64,000 nt of DNA, taken from assembly GCA_963930645.1 (NCBI GenBank), contig OZ005660.1:242424836-242488835 (forward strand). The letters are read 5' to 3'. The position numbers and the translations under genes were made by a program. This DNA comes from Salticus scenicus. Its lineage: Eukaryota > Arthropoda > Arachnida > Araneae > Salticidae. Below the pieces are notes generated by a model. The model saw only the letters and a program-made list of their open reading frames with translations. It made no database searches and was not told the origin of the DNA. This document shows, one piece after another, positions 22,163 to 32,212 of this stretch. The number at the start of each line of letters is the position of its first letter. Position 1 is the first letter of the stretch.

Positions 22163-23541
22163 ATAAATAAGCAAACTGATGATTAATGAAAATTAATCCC
22201 AAAACACACAAGGGCCTTCTTCTGGGGAGCCCCTTAATGTAGGGAATGGAATATGAGAAGTTTCTGATGAAACATAAGCTATTTACCCCCCCCCCCCCCC
22301 AAAAAAAAAAAAAAAACTTTTCTAACCCCCGACTTCTTAAAGATGAAAGCAAGACCATACAGCAAACAAATGAATACAAAGCATTAAAAAGCAATAAAAT
22401 TCAAGTACAAAAGTTATCAATATAAAAATTCTAAAATATAAGTAAATACAAGAACAAACTTAAATAGCAAGTAGATTGAAAATATTTTAAAGATTGAACG
22501 TTCCCCCCCCCCCTCCAAATCAGAAAGAGTACTGAACCTGCTTCTGTTGGTAGGACCACTTACCAGTTCTTAATGTCACCCAAGATAGAGAAAAAACCTT
22601 AAGTTAAATCGTATTCAAGAAGATTGAAATATTTATCGAGTAGGAAAACAAGATAGTGGTTGACAGCTAAAATATTTTTGAGATTTTCAAGAGCTAAATT
22701 TAGGTCTAAATGGTTATTGCAAATCATTTTAATTATGTTAATTTGAGTAAACATAATGTTTTAAACTCTGTGACTAATATGGGAGAACTAATTCGTTAAA
22801 TTACAAACTTTAAAGCTAAAATCGTGCCTTTTATCATAAATACCAATAAACCACTTTTTTAACTATTTTTCGAATTTTTAAATCCAGGAAAGAAATTTTG
22901 TCTTCAGTGTCAGTACAGTTTAAGATAAGGTCGGAGGGATAAATTTCAGCAGTATATTTCACACAGTTTTTTGCTATTACGTCATCAATATATCTATAAA
23001 ACTTAATATCTTTAAATTTTCTCTCAAGCATAAATAGAAAAATGTTAGCGAAGGCACTCGAGTAACTGGTTTCCATCAGGATACTGTGAATTTATAAAAA
23101 AAGATAATCTACACTGCTAAACAAAGCATTTTGAAATATACAAAATTTAATAAGGTTTCCAATAAACTTTTTCACAATCAATTACATGACAAAATTCATC
23201 GTACATTTTTTCAAAAATTTCAAGGAGGATCTACTTGCTATTTATGTTTGTCGTTGTATTTACTTATATTTTTGTATTTTTATATTGATGTATTTACTTT
23301 TGTACTTTATTTATGAATTTAATTGCTTTTTAATGCTTTGTATTAATTTAATTCGTTTGCTATATGGTCTTGCTTTCATCTTTGAGAAGTCGGGGGCTAG
23401 AAATGTGTCTTTTTTGGGTAAATAGCTCACCTTTCGTCAGAAACTTCTCATATTCCATTTCCTACATGAGGGGGCTCCCCTGAAGAAGGCCCTTGTGTGT
23501 TTTGGGATTAATTTTCATTTATCATCAGTTTGCTTATTTTT
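22163..23541. mobile_element. Fold-back enclosing a reverse-transcriptase fragment
   Basis: 22,163-22,477 and 23,228-23,541 are inverted copies of about 315 bp. Shared phrases include AAGCAAACTGATGATTAAT (its complement at the far end), AACACACAAGGGCCTTCTTC, GGAATATGAGAAGTTTCTGA, and AGCAAGTAGAT at the inner edge. Between them lies a minus-strand reverse-transcriptase remnant. Inverted terminal arrangements are a known habit of Penelope-like elements; here this is inference. Confidence 0.7.
22834..23076 (-). pseudogene. Reverse-transcriptase palm fragment (FYRYIDDVI)
   Basis: The open minus-strand stretch contains FANIFLFMLERKF, then FYRYIDDVIAKNC, then KISFLDLKI. FYRYIDDVI is the catalytic Y-x-D-D box of reverse transcriptases. 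Spacing to the SFLDLKI motif is as in Penelope-like and related eukaryotic retroelement enzymes, compare RYVDDIFAII and NFLDIKI at 31,100-31,270. Only about 80 residues remain, with stops on both sides, so it is inactive. It is diverged from the Penelope copies at 29,980-32,114 and represents another family. Confidence 0.75.
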
Positions 23542-23710
23542 TTATTATGGTTTTACTTATATAAAAAATTCAAGTTTTATTTCTTATAATTTTTAAGATT
23601 TATCTTAATGTATGTAAGGGGTGACACCACTTAAAACTGCCCCATCATAGCTACACCACTGTATATATGTTATATGTTAATAAACTTTCTAGTAAAAGGA
23701 ATTCCAAATG

Positions 23711-24840
23711 CATACTTGCCAACTTTTCCGGTTTTCCCGGAAGATTTCCGGTTTTTTAACGTATCTTCAGGTCTTCCGGACAGATGATGAAATCTTCCGT
23801 TTTTAAAAAAGTCGCGGATATCGTTCGTTTTAAAAAGAAACCCAAACGTTCTACGAAAACTCCCAATTCTCAATCTTTCTCCATCCATAACATAAATGTC
23901 AATATTCATTTCAAACTTGCTTTATGAGATTCTAGAACATTTAAAGAAATAGAATTGTTAAATATTTCTTGCTGATGTAATTATTTTTTATCCCCCCCCC
24001 TTTTATTTATCTCCAACGAGTGATCAGCAATCTGATGTTCTGCAGAAGTCTTTTGTTTCTTAATCTTTATCCATCTGCAACATAAATGATAATATTAATT
24101 ACATTAGATTCTAGAAGTAGAGTTCAATGAGTTTAATATTTCTTACTCTGTAATTAATTATTATTGTAACCCCCCCCCCTTTCCCCGGATTGTGATCAAT
24201 GATCTATTCTAGAAACAATAAAGCAATGGAAGTGCTCAATATTTCTCACATATGTAATTATTTTTAGATCTTTATTGCTGAATTTAATGAATCTGTTTAT
24301 TTTTCTTCAATTAAATTAAATATTTGTATGTCATATTTATACCAAATGTGTAAACATGGGGAAAAAAAAATGAAGAATAATTTTTTCAGGTAGGAAAATT
24401 TTTCCCAAATTAATTTAAGAAAATTAATACTCAATTGGTTTTATGCAAGTTTGAAACTGATAATTAGCTACTGCTACTTTTTTTTTATATGTATGATTAA
24501 TGTACATACACAAAAATCAAATTCTATATTTATTTAAAAAATTAGTTATACTTTAACTTAACTATGTTTTTTTGTCTATTGTTAAATAAATTTCTTACAG
24601 ACTCTGCTTTGTAGATATTTATATTTTGAAGAGGAATAACTTCATTTAAAGCTTTTATATATTTAGTATAATCAATCTATAGTAAAACGTTTTTATAGAT
24701 TGCTTCTAAATATTAAAATTGTAAAACTGTATTGTTTAATACGCCAAAGAGAAAAAAAAAATCTTCCCTTTTTTTATGAAATCTTCTGGTTTTTCAACAA
24801 AAATCTTCCCTTTTTTTATTGAAATTGGTTGGCAAGTATG
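23711..24840. mobile_element. Non-autonomous inverted-repeat element, ends CATACTTGCCAAC
   Basis: The left end CATACTTGCCAACTTTTCCG and the right end (minus strand CATACTTGCCAACCAATTTC) are flanked by CAAATG at 23,705-23,710 and 24,841-24,846, a 6-bp direct repeat. The length is 1,130 bp. Sub-terminal AAATCTTCCGTTTTT-like phrases are repeated near both ends. The interior carries two to three poly-C monomers of the family described at 28,130-28,560, on the minus strand. The superfamily was not determined. Confidence 0.8.
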
Positions 24841-24864
24841 CAAATGTATTTAAATAATGGAACT

Positions 24865-25216
24865 CAGGGATCAATCTAGGGAAAAATTGGGTCCCTTTTG
24901 TACCCCTTCACAAAATTCCATATCATAAAAAAGAGCAGTTTACAAAATTCCACATCATAAAAAGCAAAAGCCTTTGCAAAATTCAAATTTATAAAAATGA
25001 TCCTTTTTGTGAAATAATGTTTCCATGTTTTCAGTATTATTTTTAATCAATTTCTTCAAAATTCTATGAACTTGATATTTAACACTATATAGAATTACTT
25101 AAAATAGGAGGTTTTACAGTTTTTTTTTTTTTTCCCATAAAAATATTTTATTTTTCACAATAAATAAAAATTTCACAAAGAAAGGGCCCAAAAATTAAAA
25201 CCTGGATTGAACCCTG
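24865..25216. mobile_element. 352-bp MITE, ends CAGGGWTCAATC
   Basis: The left end CAGGGATCAATCTAGG and the right end (minus strand CAGGGTTCAATCCAGG) continue into AAAATTGGGTCCCTTTTG and AATTTTTGGGCCCTTTC. Flanking GAACT occurs at 24,860-24,864 and 25,217-25,221. The interior repeats a CAAAATTCCATATCATAAAA phrase. No coding capacity. Its left flank lies only about 14 bp from the right flank of the 23,711-24,840 element. Confidence 0.8.
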
Positions 25217-25221
25217 GAACT

Positions 25222-26237
25222 TAAAAGAAAATCCACCACCAAAAAAAAAGAAAAAGCTATTTTTAGTAAATATTGCTTTTCTATTTTTATTAAATGCCTG
25301 TGTCTCATTTAAAAATTAATCACTCCTTAATTCACTTTTAGTTACAAGATATAACTTCAATATCTATTATGGAAAACAGCAAATATTCAGGAGTTTACGC
25401 AACAGTAACATTACTTGAGATTGTTGTATTTAATATATTATTCATCTTAATTTCTAAGGCATTATTAGCATGTAAATATTATTATTATTTTGCATAATTA
25501 TCTTTCATATATAATTTTGTTTATTATTTTGTTAGAAATTAATAATGAATTCACTAACAGTTTTCTGTATTTTCAGATACACAGAATATATATTTTAAAA
25601 ATAATTTGTGAAAATAAATTAGTTATTAATTAGAGTTGCACCAAATATTCGGTTACTTTTTGGTATTCGGCAAGTAACACCAAATGTTTGGTTTGGCCGA
25701 ATATCTTAATATTCGACGACCAAATAGTGGAGTTAAATTTCAAATTAAGTTTAAATATTGAAATTGGTAAAAATATTTTTTATTATATAAAATTTAAAGT
25801 TTTTTTTTTAACTGCTAATAATGTTAAACGATAACTTAAAAAATATTCTTCCCCCTTTATTTATATATATATTTGTTAATAAGGTTTTACATTGGTTAAA
25901 AAAAAAAAAGAAACTATCTATTAAAAAAGAAAAGTTGGATACGTCGATAGATCATGCATTTTTTTCTGTCAAGTCAGTAGATGCCCTGAATGAGAATATA
26001 CTTTTGGAAATTTTTCATTTCATTGAATTTTCATTTTATTCAATTTATTCTAGAACTTATGAAGGGGTAGAATTGTTTAATATCTCCCATTCATGTAATT
26101 TTTTCTTCCCTCCCATCCCACTCCATTTTCTACTAGTGGTGAATGATCAAATGTCCTGTGAAGCACAATCTTTTTCCATTATTATCTTTCCATAGTATTC
26201 AGTGTATAATTTACCCATTTAAGAAGCTATTTGACAA
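25222..26237. other. AT-rich DNA with fragments of dispersed repeats
   Basis: 25,624-25,715 has AGAGTTGCACCAAATATTCGG-like and repeated TTCGG/CCGAA phrases, typical of one end of a common arthropod repeat. The other end was not found. 26,030-26,229 is a minus-strand copy of the poly-G monomer family and forms the left flank of the hAT-like insertion at 26,238. The 124-codon frame at 25,821-26,195 crosses these repeats and is not a gene. Confidence 0.4.
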
Positions 26238-27318
26238 TAAAGGGCAAAACTGGGAAAATTTATTAGTGGCCAGTGGCCGGTACTGACAGTTTCATTAGTA
26301 GCCACTTTTTTAAGTTAGTGGCCACATTTCACATAAGACTATTTCTTTCAGACTGCAAAAAGCATTGTCACCATTTTGCGGTATAATCACCACAAGAAAA
26401 ATATGAAAATAAGAAATACATATAATAATACAATTAACACAGGGACACTGAAATTGTAATTTGTAATTACGCTCATTTTAAAAATCCTAAATTGCACATC
26501 CTAAATTAAAATCTGCTTATGGCTGTAACAATAACAGCAAAAGTTTTTATTTTTCAAATAATTCAGTAGTACTTTTTTTTTTTTTTTTTTTTTTTCAATT
26601 TATTTTTAAACAAATTGAAAAAAAAAAAAAAAAAAAAGCTTTCACTTAAAAGTGAAATAAGCTGTTATCATTCACAGTTCACATGGATATTTTCTAGTAA
26701 ATGAATCAGCTGATTCATCATCATCACAACCTTTTACATGGTCCTGTGTAAATACAGTTAGCAGTTTTATTATTTTTTCTTATTTCTAAAGACACACTTT
26801 TTTAAATGATTTTATTTCAATAGAGTTAAAATATTTTCTCTTAAAAAGTATAGATATGGAAACTTAGCTGCTTTATTAAAAATAATTTACTTAGCTGCCA
26901 AATTTGTAGCTTTAAAAATAGGGAGATTTCTACTTTAAAATGGGAAGGAAAAAGGAAGATTTCTACTCAAAAGAAAGCAAATACAAATTTTTTTGAAAAA
27001 TACACATTTAAGCCAAATCAAATTTTGATACACACATTTGTCAAATATCTTAAATGGGTTAAATATACACTAAATACTATGGAGATAATAATGGAAAAAG
27101 ATTGTGCTTTGCAGGACATTTGATCATTAACTGTTAGTTGAAATGGAGCACACATGTGTCTGTGTGTGTATGGGGGGGGGATACATCTATATACTTCTTT
27201 ATAGGTTCTAGAATCTAAACATTAAATTTTAAAATAAATATTTACATTTATTTAATAACACAATTAAGATATATAACCTTTTACTTTATCTTCACGTTAC
27301 ATCCTTGGTATACTAGTT

Positions 27319-27732
27319 TCATCTGGGGCGCCCCAGCTTGGTCACTACCTTGCTTTGGTGTTCGAAACTGTGGTCTTCTTGTTTTCTTGTTCTTTTAAAG
27401 ACTTTACGCCATTGGCGGTTAAGGATAGCACCCTCGTTGCCATTACAACTGTCAGAATTAGCTAAAATTTCAACAGACTCCCTGATCGCTGCGTATCCGT
27501 GGTTGTTGTAGTTGGCCAACTTTTTTACTTCATCAAATTTGATATTAATTTCTTCGTTTTTGTTTACTTGGGTTAAGGCTGTGGTTAATTTACCAGTTTT
27601 TATATCGTGTTTATGTTCTTTGATGCGAGTTTTTATTTTTCTTTTTGTTTTTCCTATATAACATTTTTCTTTATTTTGTTCGTTATTGTATGGTATTTTA
27701 TAAATTCCTGCCGTTTCTAAAGGTTTAGTTTT
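27319..27732 (-). pseudogene. Penelope-like element GIY-YIG endonuclease domain (family 1), minus copy
   Basis: The minus strand is open through ETAGIYKIPYNN (GIY motif, 27,694-27,708), then EKCYIGKTKRKIKTRIKEHK (YIG motif about 27,652-27,662) and NNHGYAAIRESVEI. It stops after KLGRPR at 27,319. The GIY-YIG nuclease is the endonuclease used by Penelope-like elements for target nicking. It normally follows a reverse transcriptase, which is absent here, so this is a 5'-truncated copy. The reading frame itself is intact and has no methionine before MANYNN. Compare the mirrored copy at 27,761-28,050. Confidence 0.85.
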
Positions 27733-27753
27733 ATCTTTGTCACTTCTTATTAA

Positions 27754-28050
27754 TTGAAAAACGATATAAAAACTGGTAAATTAACCACAGCCTTAACCCA
27801 AGTAAACAAAAACGAAGAAATTAATATCAAATTTGATGAAGTAAAAAAGTTGGCCAACTACAACAACCACGGATACGCAGCGATCAGGGAGTCTGTTGAA
27901 ATTTTAGCTAATTCTGACAGTTGTAATGGCAACGAGGGTGCTATCCTTAACCGCCAATGGCGTAAAGTCTTTAAAAGAACAAGAAAACAAGAAGACCACA
28001 GTTTCGAACACCAAAGCAAGGTAGTGACCAAGCTGGGGCGCCCCAGATGA
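27754..28050 (+). pseudogene. Penelope-like GIY-YIG C-terminal part (family 1), plus copy
   Basis: It mirrors the minus-strand copy from HDIKTGKLTT-like sequence to KLGRPR. The first codons (MKN) come from the loop junction, so the GIY and YIG motifs are missing and the fragment cannot be catalytic. It contains NNHGYAAIRESVEILAN and the C-terminal basic RTRKQEDHSF stretch. Identity to the other arm appears complete. Confidence 0.8.
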
Positions 28051-28129
28051 AACTAGTATACCAAGGATGTAACGTGAAGATAAAGTAAAAGGTTATATAT
28101 CTTAATTGTGTTATTAATTAAATTGCTTC

Positions 28130-28560
28130 ATGGATAAAATGTTTCAAGTATTTACATTTATATTATGGATGGAGAAAGATTGTAAATCACAAAGCTTCAG
28201 TGGAGCATGTGATTGCCAATCGTTGGAGGGGGGGGGGGGGGATTACAAGAATTATGAGTACGAGATATTAAACAATTCTACTTCTTTACAGATTCTAGAA
28301 TCTAATAAAGTAAGTTTAAAATAGATATTTATATTTTTGCGGCAAATGGAGTATGATTAGAAATTATAAAGCTTTTTATAAGCTGTGTGATCACAGATCT
28401 TTAGGGGGAGGGAAAGGGGGGGTCAAAAAATTATATGAGTGAGATATATATTGAACAATTCTACTTCTTTATAGGTTGTAGAATATAATAAAGCAAGATT
28501 AACATTGACATTTATGCCATGGATGGAAAAAGATTGGAAATCACAAGGCTTCGATTGCCT
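28130..28560 (+). repeat. Poly-G monomer array, about 175-190 bp per copy
   Basis: Monomers start with ATGGATGGAGAAAGATTG (28,165; degenerate 28,345; 28,519). They carry a G-run (14 G at about 28,227, shorter at 28,400) followed by GATTAC or a related sequence, then GAGATATTAAACAATTCTAC and TTCTAGAATCTAATAAAG. Other copies are at 27,060-27,240 (+), 26,030-26,229 (-) and 23,870-24,270 (-). The G-run is at the same place in every copy that has one. Confidence 0.8.
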
Positions 28561-28680
28561 ATCGTCGCTCGATTTTTAAAATCTTTTAATGATCACAAAA
28601 AGTGACGACTTTAGTGGCGATCGATGGATAATTTTTAATCGCCATCTTTTTTTATTTAGTCGCCATGTGTTTGCCCTTTA

Positions 28681-29619
28681 TTTGACAAATGTGTGCTTCA
28701 AAATTTGATCTGGCTTAAATGCATACATATATAGAGAGAGAGTTGTAAAATTCTCGAGAATAATCTTTCTGAGAAATATTCTCCTGGAAGAGAATAATCG
28801 AGAATTTTCTCACTGAAGCTATAATAATGGATAATTTTTAAATTTGTGCTCTGTATAAGTATTAATTTATGTGCAATAAGTTAAAAAATGTATGAAATTA
28901 TTCTTTTAATAAAATAATCAGATTAATTAAATAATTAAATCTATTTAGCTGTATATATTAAAAAAATAATAATAAAATAAATCCTCTTCAAGGCTAAAAG
29001 GTGAAATCTTATAAATTATTGAAGATAAAATCTAGTGATATCTCAAGTAATAAAGGGACAAATCATTAAATTAGTTTTTTTTATTTCATTACAGACACTT
29101 ATTTTTAAAGGGGACATTTATTGAAAAATATTTCTAATTATTTAATGTTTTTGCTTTAAAATGTTTTACACTTATCTGTATAAAATAAAAAAGGTTTTAT
29201 TCAACATGTATTTAAAGGATAAACATTTTTATATGGAACTGTTCACAGTAAAAAAAAATTGTTTTTCTATAAAGAGAAGTGACAAATTGACATGTGTGGT
29301 GCACAATATAAATTATTAAAATAAAAACAGGAACAGTTGAATTTAAGCAAAGTAATATCGATGACAAAGAACTGCATGGGTTGTCAGTATAAAGAAGGTA
29401 GCTTGAATGATCTGTTATCAAAAGATGAAACTAACTATTAACTTTGATTCTAAATTTTGTGTAACAAGTTAATTACAAAATAAAATTAATATCATTTTTA
29501 AGCTATTTGTTATTTTAGTTTTTAATTTAAATAGAACATACACTACCTTACCATAAATGACCCGACACTTTCGATTTCAAAATTTTTAAAAATATCTCAA
29601 AAAGTACTAAACAGATCGT
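28681..29619. other. AT-rich DNA, no gene seen
   Basis: 28,735-28,830 has a (GA)n run and repeated GAGAATATTCTC-like phrases, mirrored at 33,330-33,410 (GAATATTCTC and a (CT)n run). The rest is unremarkable. Confidence 0.35.
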
Positions 29620-29979
29620 CTAGAAACTTTAGGAGTGTAAAGAGCATGTTATACCTCATACGTTTCTGTTAAAGTTTTCTGCCAAAAATAAAAGGGGAAC
29701 AAGTAAAAAATTAGAGAAAAATGAAAGTGTTTGGCATTACCCTGTAAAAGTATGGCTTGATATTCAATCTGGCTGCAGCATGCGGCTATGGGGCTCTTCT
29801 TTATTATCTATGGAAATTTTTATGTCTCTACCGCATGTAATCAAGGAGACATAAAGGTTTCTTTTAAAAAATAGAAAAACAATACTTTTGCTAAAATTTA
29901 AATACCTTATACAAAACTTTTCCATTTTGTTTGACTGATTAATTTCGAACACTCCATGTTCATCTTCAGCGTCGAAACA

Positions 29980-31036
29980 CTAAACGCCGTCGTTCTTCTG
30001 CTGATGTTTACTTTGTCGGTGTATCCTGTGGTTGCCATTTCGCTTCACTTCGTATTCTTCTAGTAGCTGTTGCCATGCGGCGGGTATGATATAATGCTCT
30101 CTGTCATTCACGGTATTATAATTAGTGGTAATTTCGAGGGCCTCCCGTTTTAGTGCATAGTTTTGGTTATTGTAAGGGGCTATTTTTTTGGTGTTAATGG
30201 AGTTAATATTAATGGGGTTATTGATGTGGGTGGCGGAGAAAGCTGACGAGGATTTTCCTAGTTTTAAGTCTGCACGATGTTCTTTTTCCCGTTCTGAAAT
30301 TTTTCGTTTGGTCATCCCGATATAGCAGGCTTTATTTCCGTTTAAATGTTCAAAGTCTATTTTGTAAAATCCTGGGGTAGAGTTTTGCTGAATGAGGTCT
30401 TTTTCGTTGCGGATATGTTGAAAGATACTTTTGTTTGGTTTTATTGGGATGTTAACGTTTAAATTTTTAGCTTCATTTTTTATTTTAAGGCTAGCACCGT
30501 TACTATATGGGATGGCAGTGGTGAAGATGGGTTTAGATTTCTGGGCACTGTTGATTTTGTTTAAAGATTTTACGCGTTTTTTATATAATTTATTTACCAG
30601 ATTTTTAGAGTAGTTGGCTTTCGCGGCTATTTTTTTTTATGTAGTTAAGTTCGTTGTTAAGTAGTTGTTTGTTGGAACAGACAAGTATAGCGCGGTTGAT
30701 ATAGGAACGAAGGGCTGATAATTTATAAGAGAGGGGGTATTACAATTTTTATTTATGATTTCAGTGTTAGCTGTGGGTTTTCTGTGAATAGTAGTGTCAA
30801 ATGTGTTATTAGGATTTTTTATGATATTTATGTCGAGAAAGTTTAGGTTATTGTTGGATTCTTTTTCAATGGTGAATTTAATATTGTTGTCGTGATTATT
30901 AAGTTCTATTAGAATGTTGTCAGGGTTTTCGGATTCGGGAATTATGGCAAAAATGTCGTCGACATAGCACGTCCAGAGTTTACATTTGTTAATTATGTGG
31001 TGGGCTGAGTTTTCAAGCAGTCGGAGTTTTAGTTCG
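29980..31036 (-). pseudogene. Penelope-like reverse transcriptase/GIY-YIG (family 2), minus arm
   Basis: The minus-strand reading includes YVDDIFAIIPES, NNNLNFLDIKIIKN, then CYIGMTKRKISEREKEHRAD and ATHINNPININS, ending at QQKNDGV and a stop at 29,980. The GIY half reads GFYKIDFEH. This is the reverse transcriptase plus GIY-YIG layout of Penelope-like elements. The copy is truncated before the fingers and the first catalytic Asp of the palm. A run of five C where the other arm has six shifts the frame near NTP, and an extra A in an A-run lies further on. It is defective. Confidence 0.85.
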
Positions 31037-31057
31037 GCGATGATTCCGGAGATGGGG

Positions 31058-32114
31058 CCGAACTAAAACTCCGACTGCTTGAAAACTCAGCCCACCACAT
31101 AATTAACAAATGTAAACTCTGGACGCGCTATGTCGACGACATTTTTGCCATAATTCCTGAATCCAAAAACCCTGACAACATTCTAATAGAACTTAATAAT
31201 CTCGACAACAATATTAAATTCACCATTGAAAAAGAATCCAACAATAACCTAAACTTTCTCGACATAAAAATCATAAAAAATCCTAATAACACATTTGACA
31301 CTACTATTCACAGAAAACCACAGCTAACACCGAAATCATAAATAAAAATTGTAATACCCCCCTCTCTTATAAATTATCAGCCCTTCGTTCCTATATCAAC
31401 CGCGCTATACTTGTCTGTTCCAACAAACAACTACTTAACAACGAACTTAACTACATAAAAAAAATAGCCGCGAAAGCCAACTACTCTAAAAATCAGGTAA
31501 ATAAATTATATAAAAAACGCGTAAAATCTTTAAACAAAATCAACAGTGCCCAGAAATCTAAACCCATCTTCACCACTGCCATCCCATAAAGTAACGGTGC
31601 TAGCCTTAAAATAAAAAATGAAGCTAAAAATTTAAACGTTAACATCCCAATAAAACCAAACAAAAGTATCTTTGAACATATCCGCAATGAAAAAGACCTC
31701 ATTCAGCAAAACTCTACCCCAGGAATTTACAAAATAGACTTTGAACATTTAAACGGAAATAAAGCCTGCTATATCGGGATGACCAAACGAAAAATTTCAG
31801 AACGGGAAAAAGAACATCGTGCAGACTTAAAACTAGGAAAATCCTCGTCAGCTTTCTCCGCCACCCACATCAATAACCCCATTAATATTAACTCCATTAA
31901 CACCAAAAAAATAGCCCCTTACAATAACCAAAACTATGCACTAAAACGGGAGGCCCTCGAAATTACCACTAATTATAATACCGTGAATGACAGAGAGCAT
32001 TATATCATACCCGCCGCATGGCAACAGCTACTAGAAGAATACGAAGTGAAGCGAAATGGCAACCACATGATACACCGACAAAGTAAACATCAGCAGAAGA
32101 ACGACGGCGTTTAG
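31058..32114 (+). pseudogene. Penelope-like reverse transcriptase/GIY-YIG (family 2), plus arm
   Basis: The plus-strand copy of the same segment has YVDDIFAIIPES near 31,120 and GIYKIDFEH followed by CYIGMTKRKISEREKEH at about 31,720-31,810. It ends in QQKNDGV and a stop at 32,112-32,114. It has its own damage: one C missing in GAAAACCACAG (about 31,316) shifts the frame, and a TAA replaces a Tyr codon near 31,588 (IP-stop-SNGAS). Damage differs from the minus arm, so the two arms decayed independently after the palindrome formed. Confidence 0.85.
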
Positions 32115-32212
32115 TGTTTCGACTCTGAAGATGAACACGGAGTGTTCGAAATTAATCAGTCAAACAAAATGGAAAAGTTTTGTATAAGGTATTTAAATTT
32201 TAGCAAAAGTAT

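Larger units (their letters stand above)
27252..28117. repeat. Perfect head-to-head Penelope palindrome, 357-bp arms, 152-bp loop
   Basis: 27,252-27,608 and 27,761-28,117 are inverted copies in which I see no mismatch over the coding part. Both contain the small palindrome CTGGGGCGCCCCAG and end at TTAATAACACAATTAAG. Each arm encodes the C-terminal end of a GIY-YIG endonuclease reading outward. The 152-bp loop completes the catalytic half of the domain only for the minus-strand copy. The whole block sits between direct copies of the poly-G monomer family, so it was inserted into that array. Confidence 0.9.
26238..28680. mobile_element. hAT-like non-autonomous element with exact 8-bp target duplication
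   Basis: TTTGACAA at 26,230-26,237 is repeated at 28,681-28,688. It is followed by TAAAGGGCAAAACTGG on the left and preceded, read on the minus strand, by TAAAGGGCAAACACATGG on the right. An 8-bp duplication and a short TAAAGGG end fit the hAT superfamily. The uninterrupted target is preserved, inverted, at about 26,990-27,130. There GATACACACATTTGTCAAAT continues straight into ATCTTAAATGGGTTAAATAT. No transposase is present. The element contains a Penelope palindrome and poly-G monomers. Confidence 0.85.
29882..32212. repeat. Head-to-head Penelope palindrome, 1.16 kb arms, 20-nt loop
   Basis: 29,882-31,037 and 31,058-32,212 are inverted copies separated by only 20 nt. The inner edges read AGTTTTAGTTCGG and CCGAACTAAAACT. 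Each arm encodes, reading outward, the second half of a reverse-transcriptase palm (RYVDDIFAII), a thumb region and a C-terminal GIY-YIG domain. Only scattered single-base differences are visible, for example a CACGTCC/CGCGTCC pair next to the YVDD box. Such a structure would give an almost perfect long hairpin if transcribed through. Confidence 0.9.

Noticed and set aside
25821..26195. 124-codon plus-strand frame, the longest in the window
   Set aside because: Its second half is the antisense of the poly-G monomer repeat and its first half is A- and T-rich simple sequence.
29056..29070. TAAAGGGACAAATCATTAAA as the partner end of the hAT-like end at 33,684
   Set aside because: It contains both the end-like motif and the TCATTAAA flank, but in the wrong order for a target duplication.
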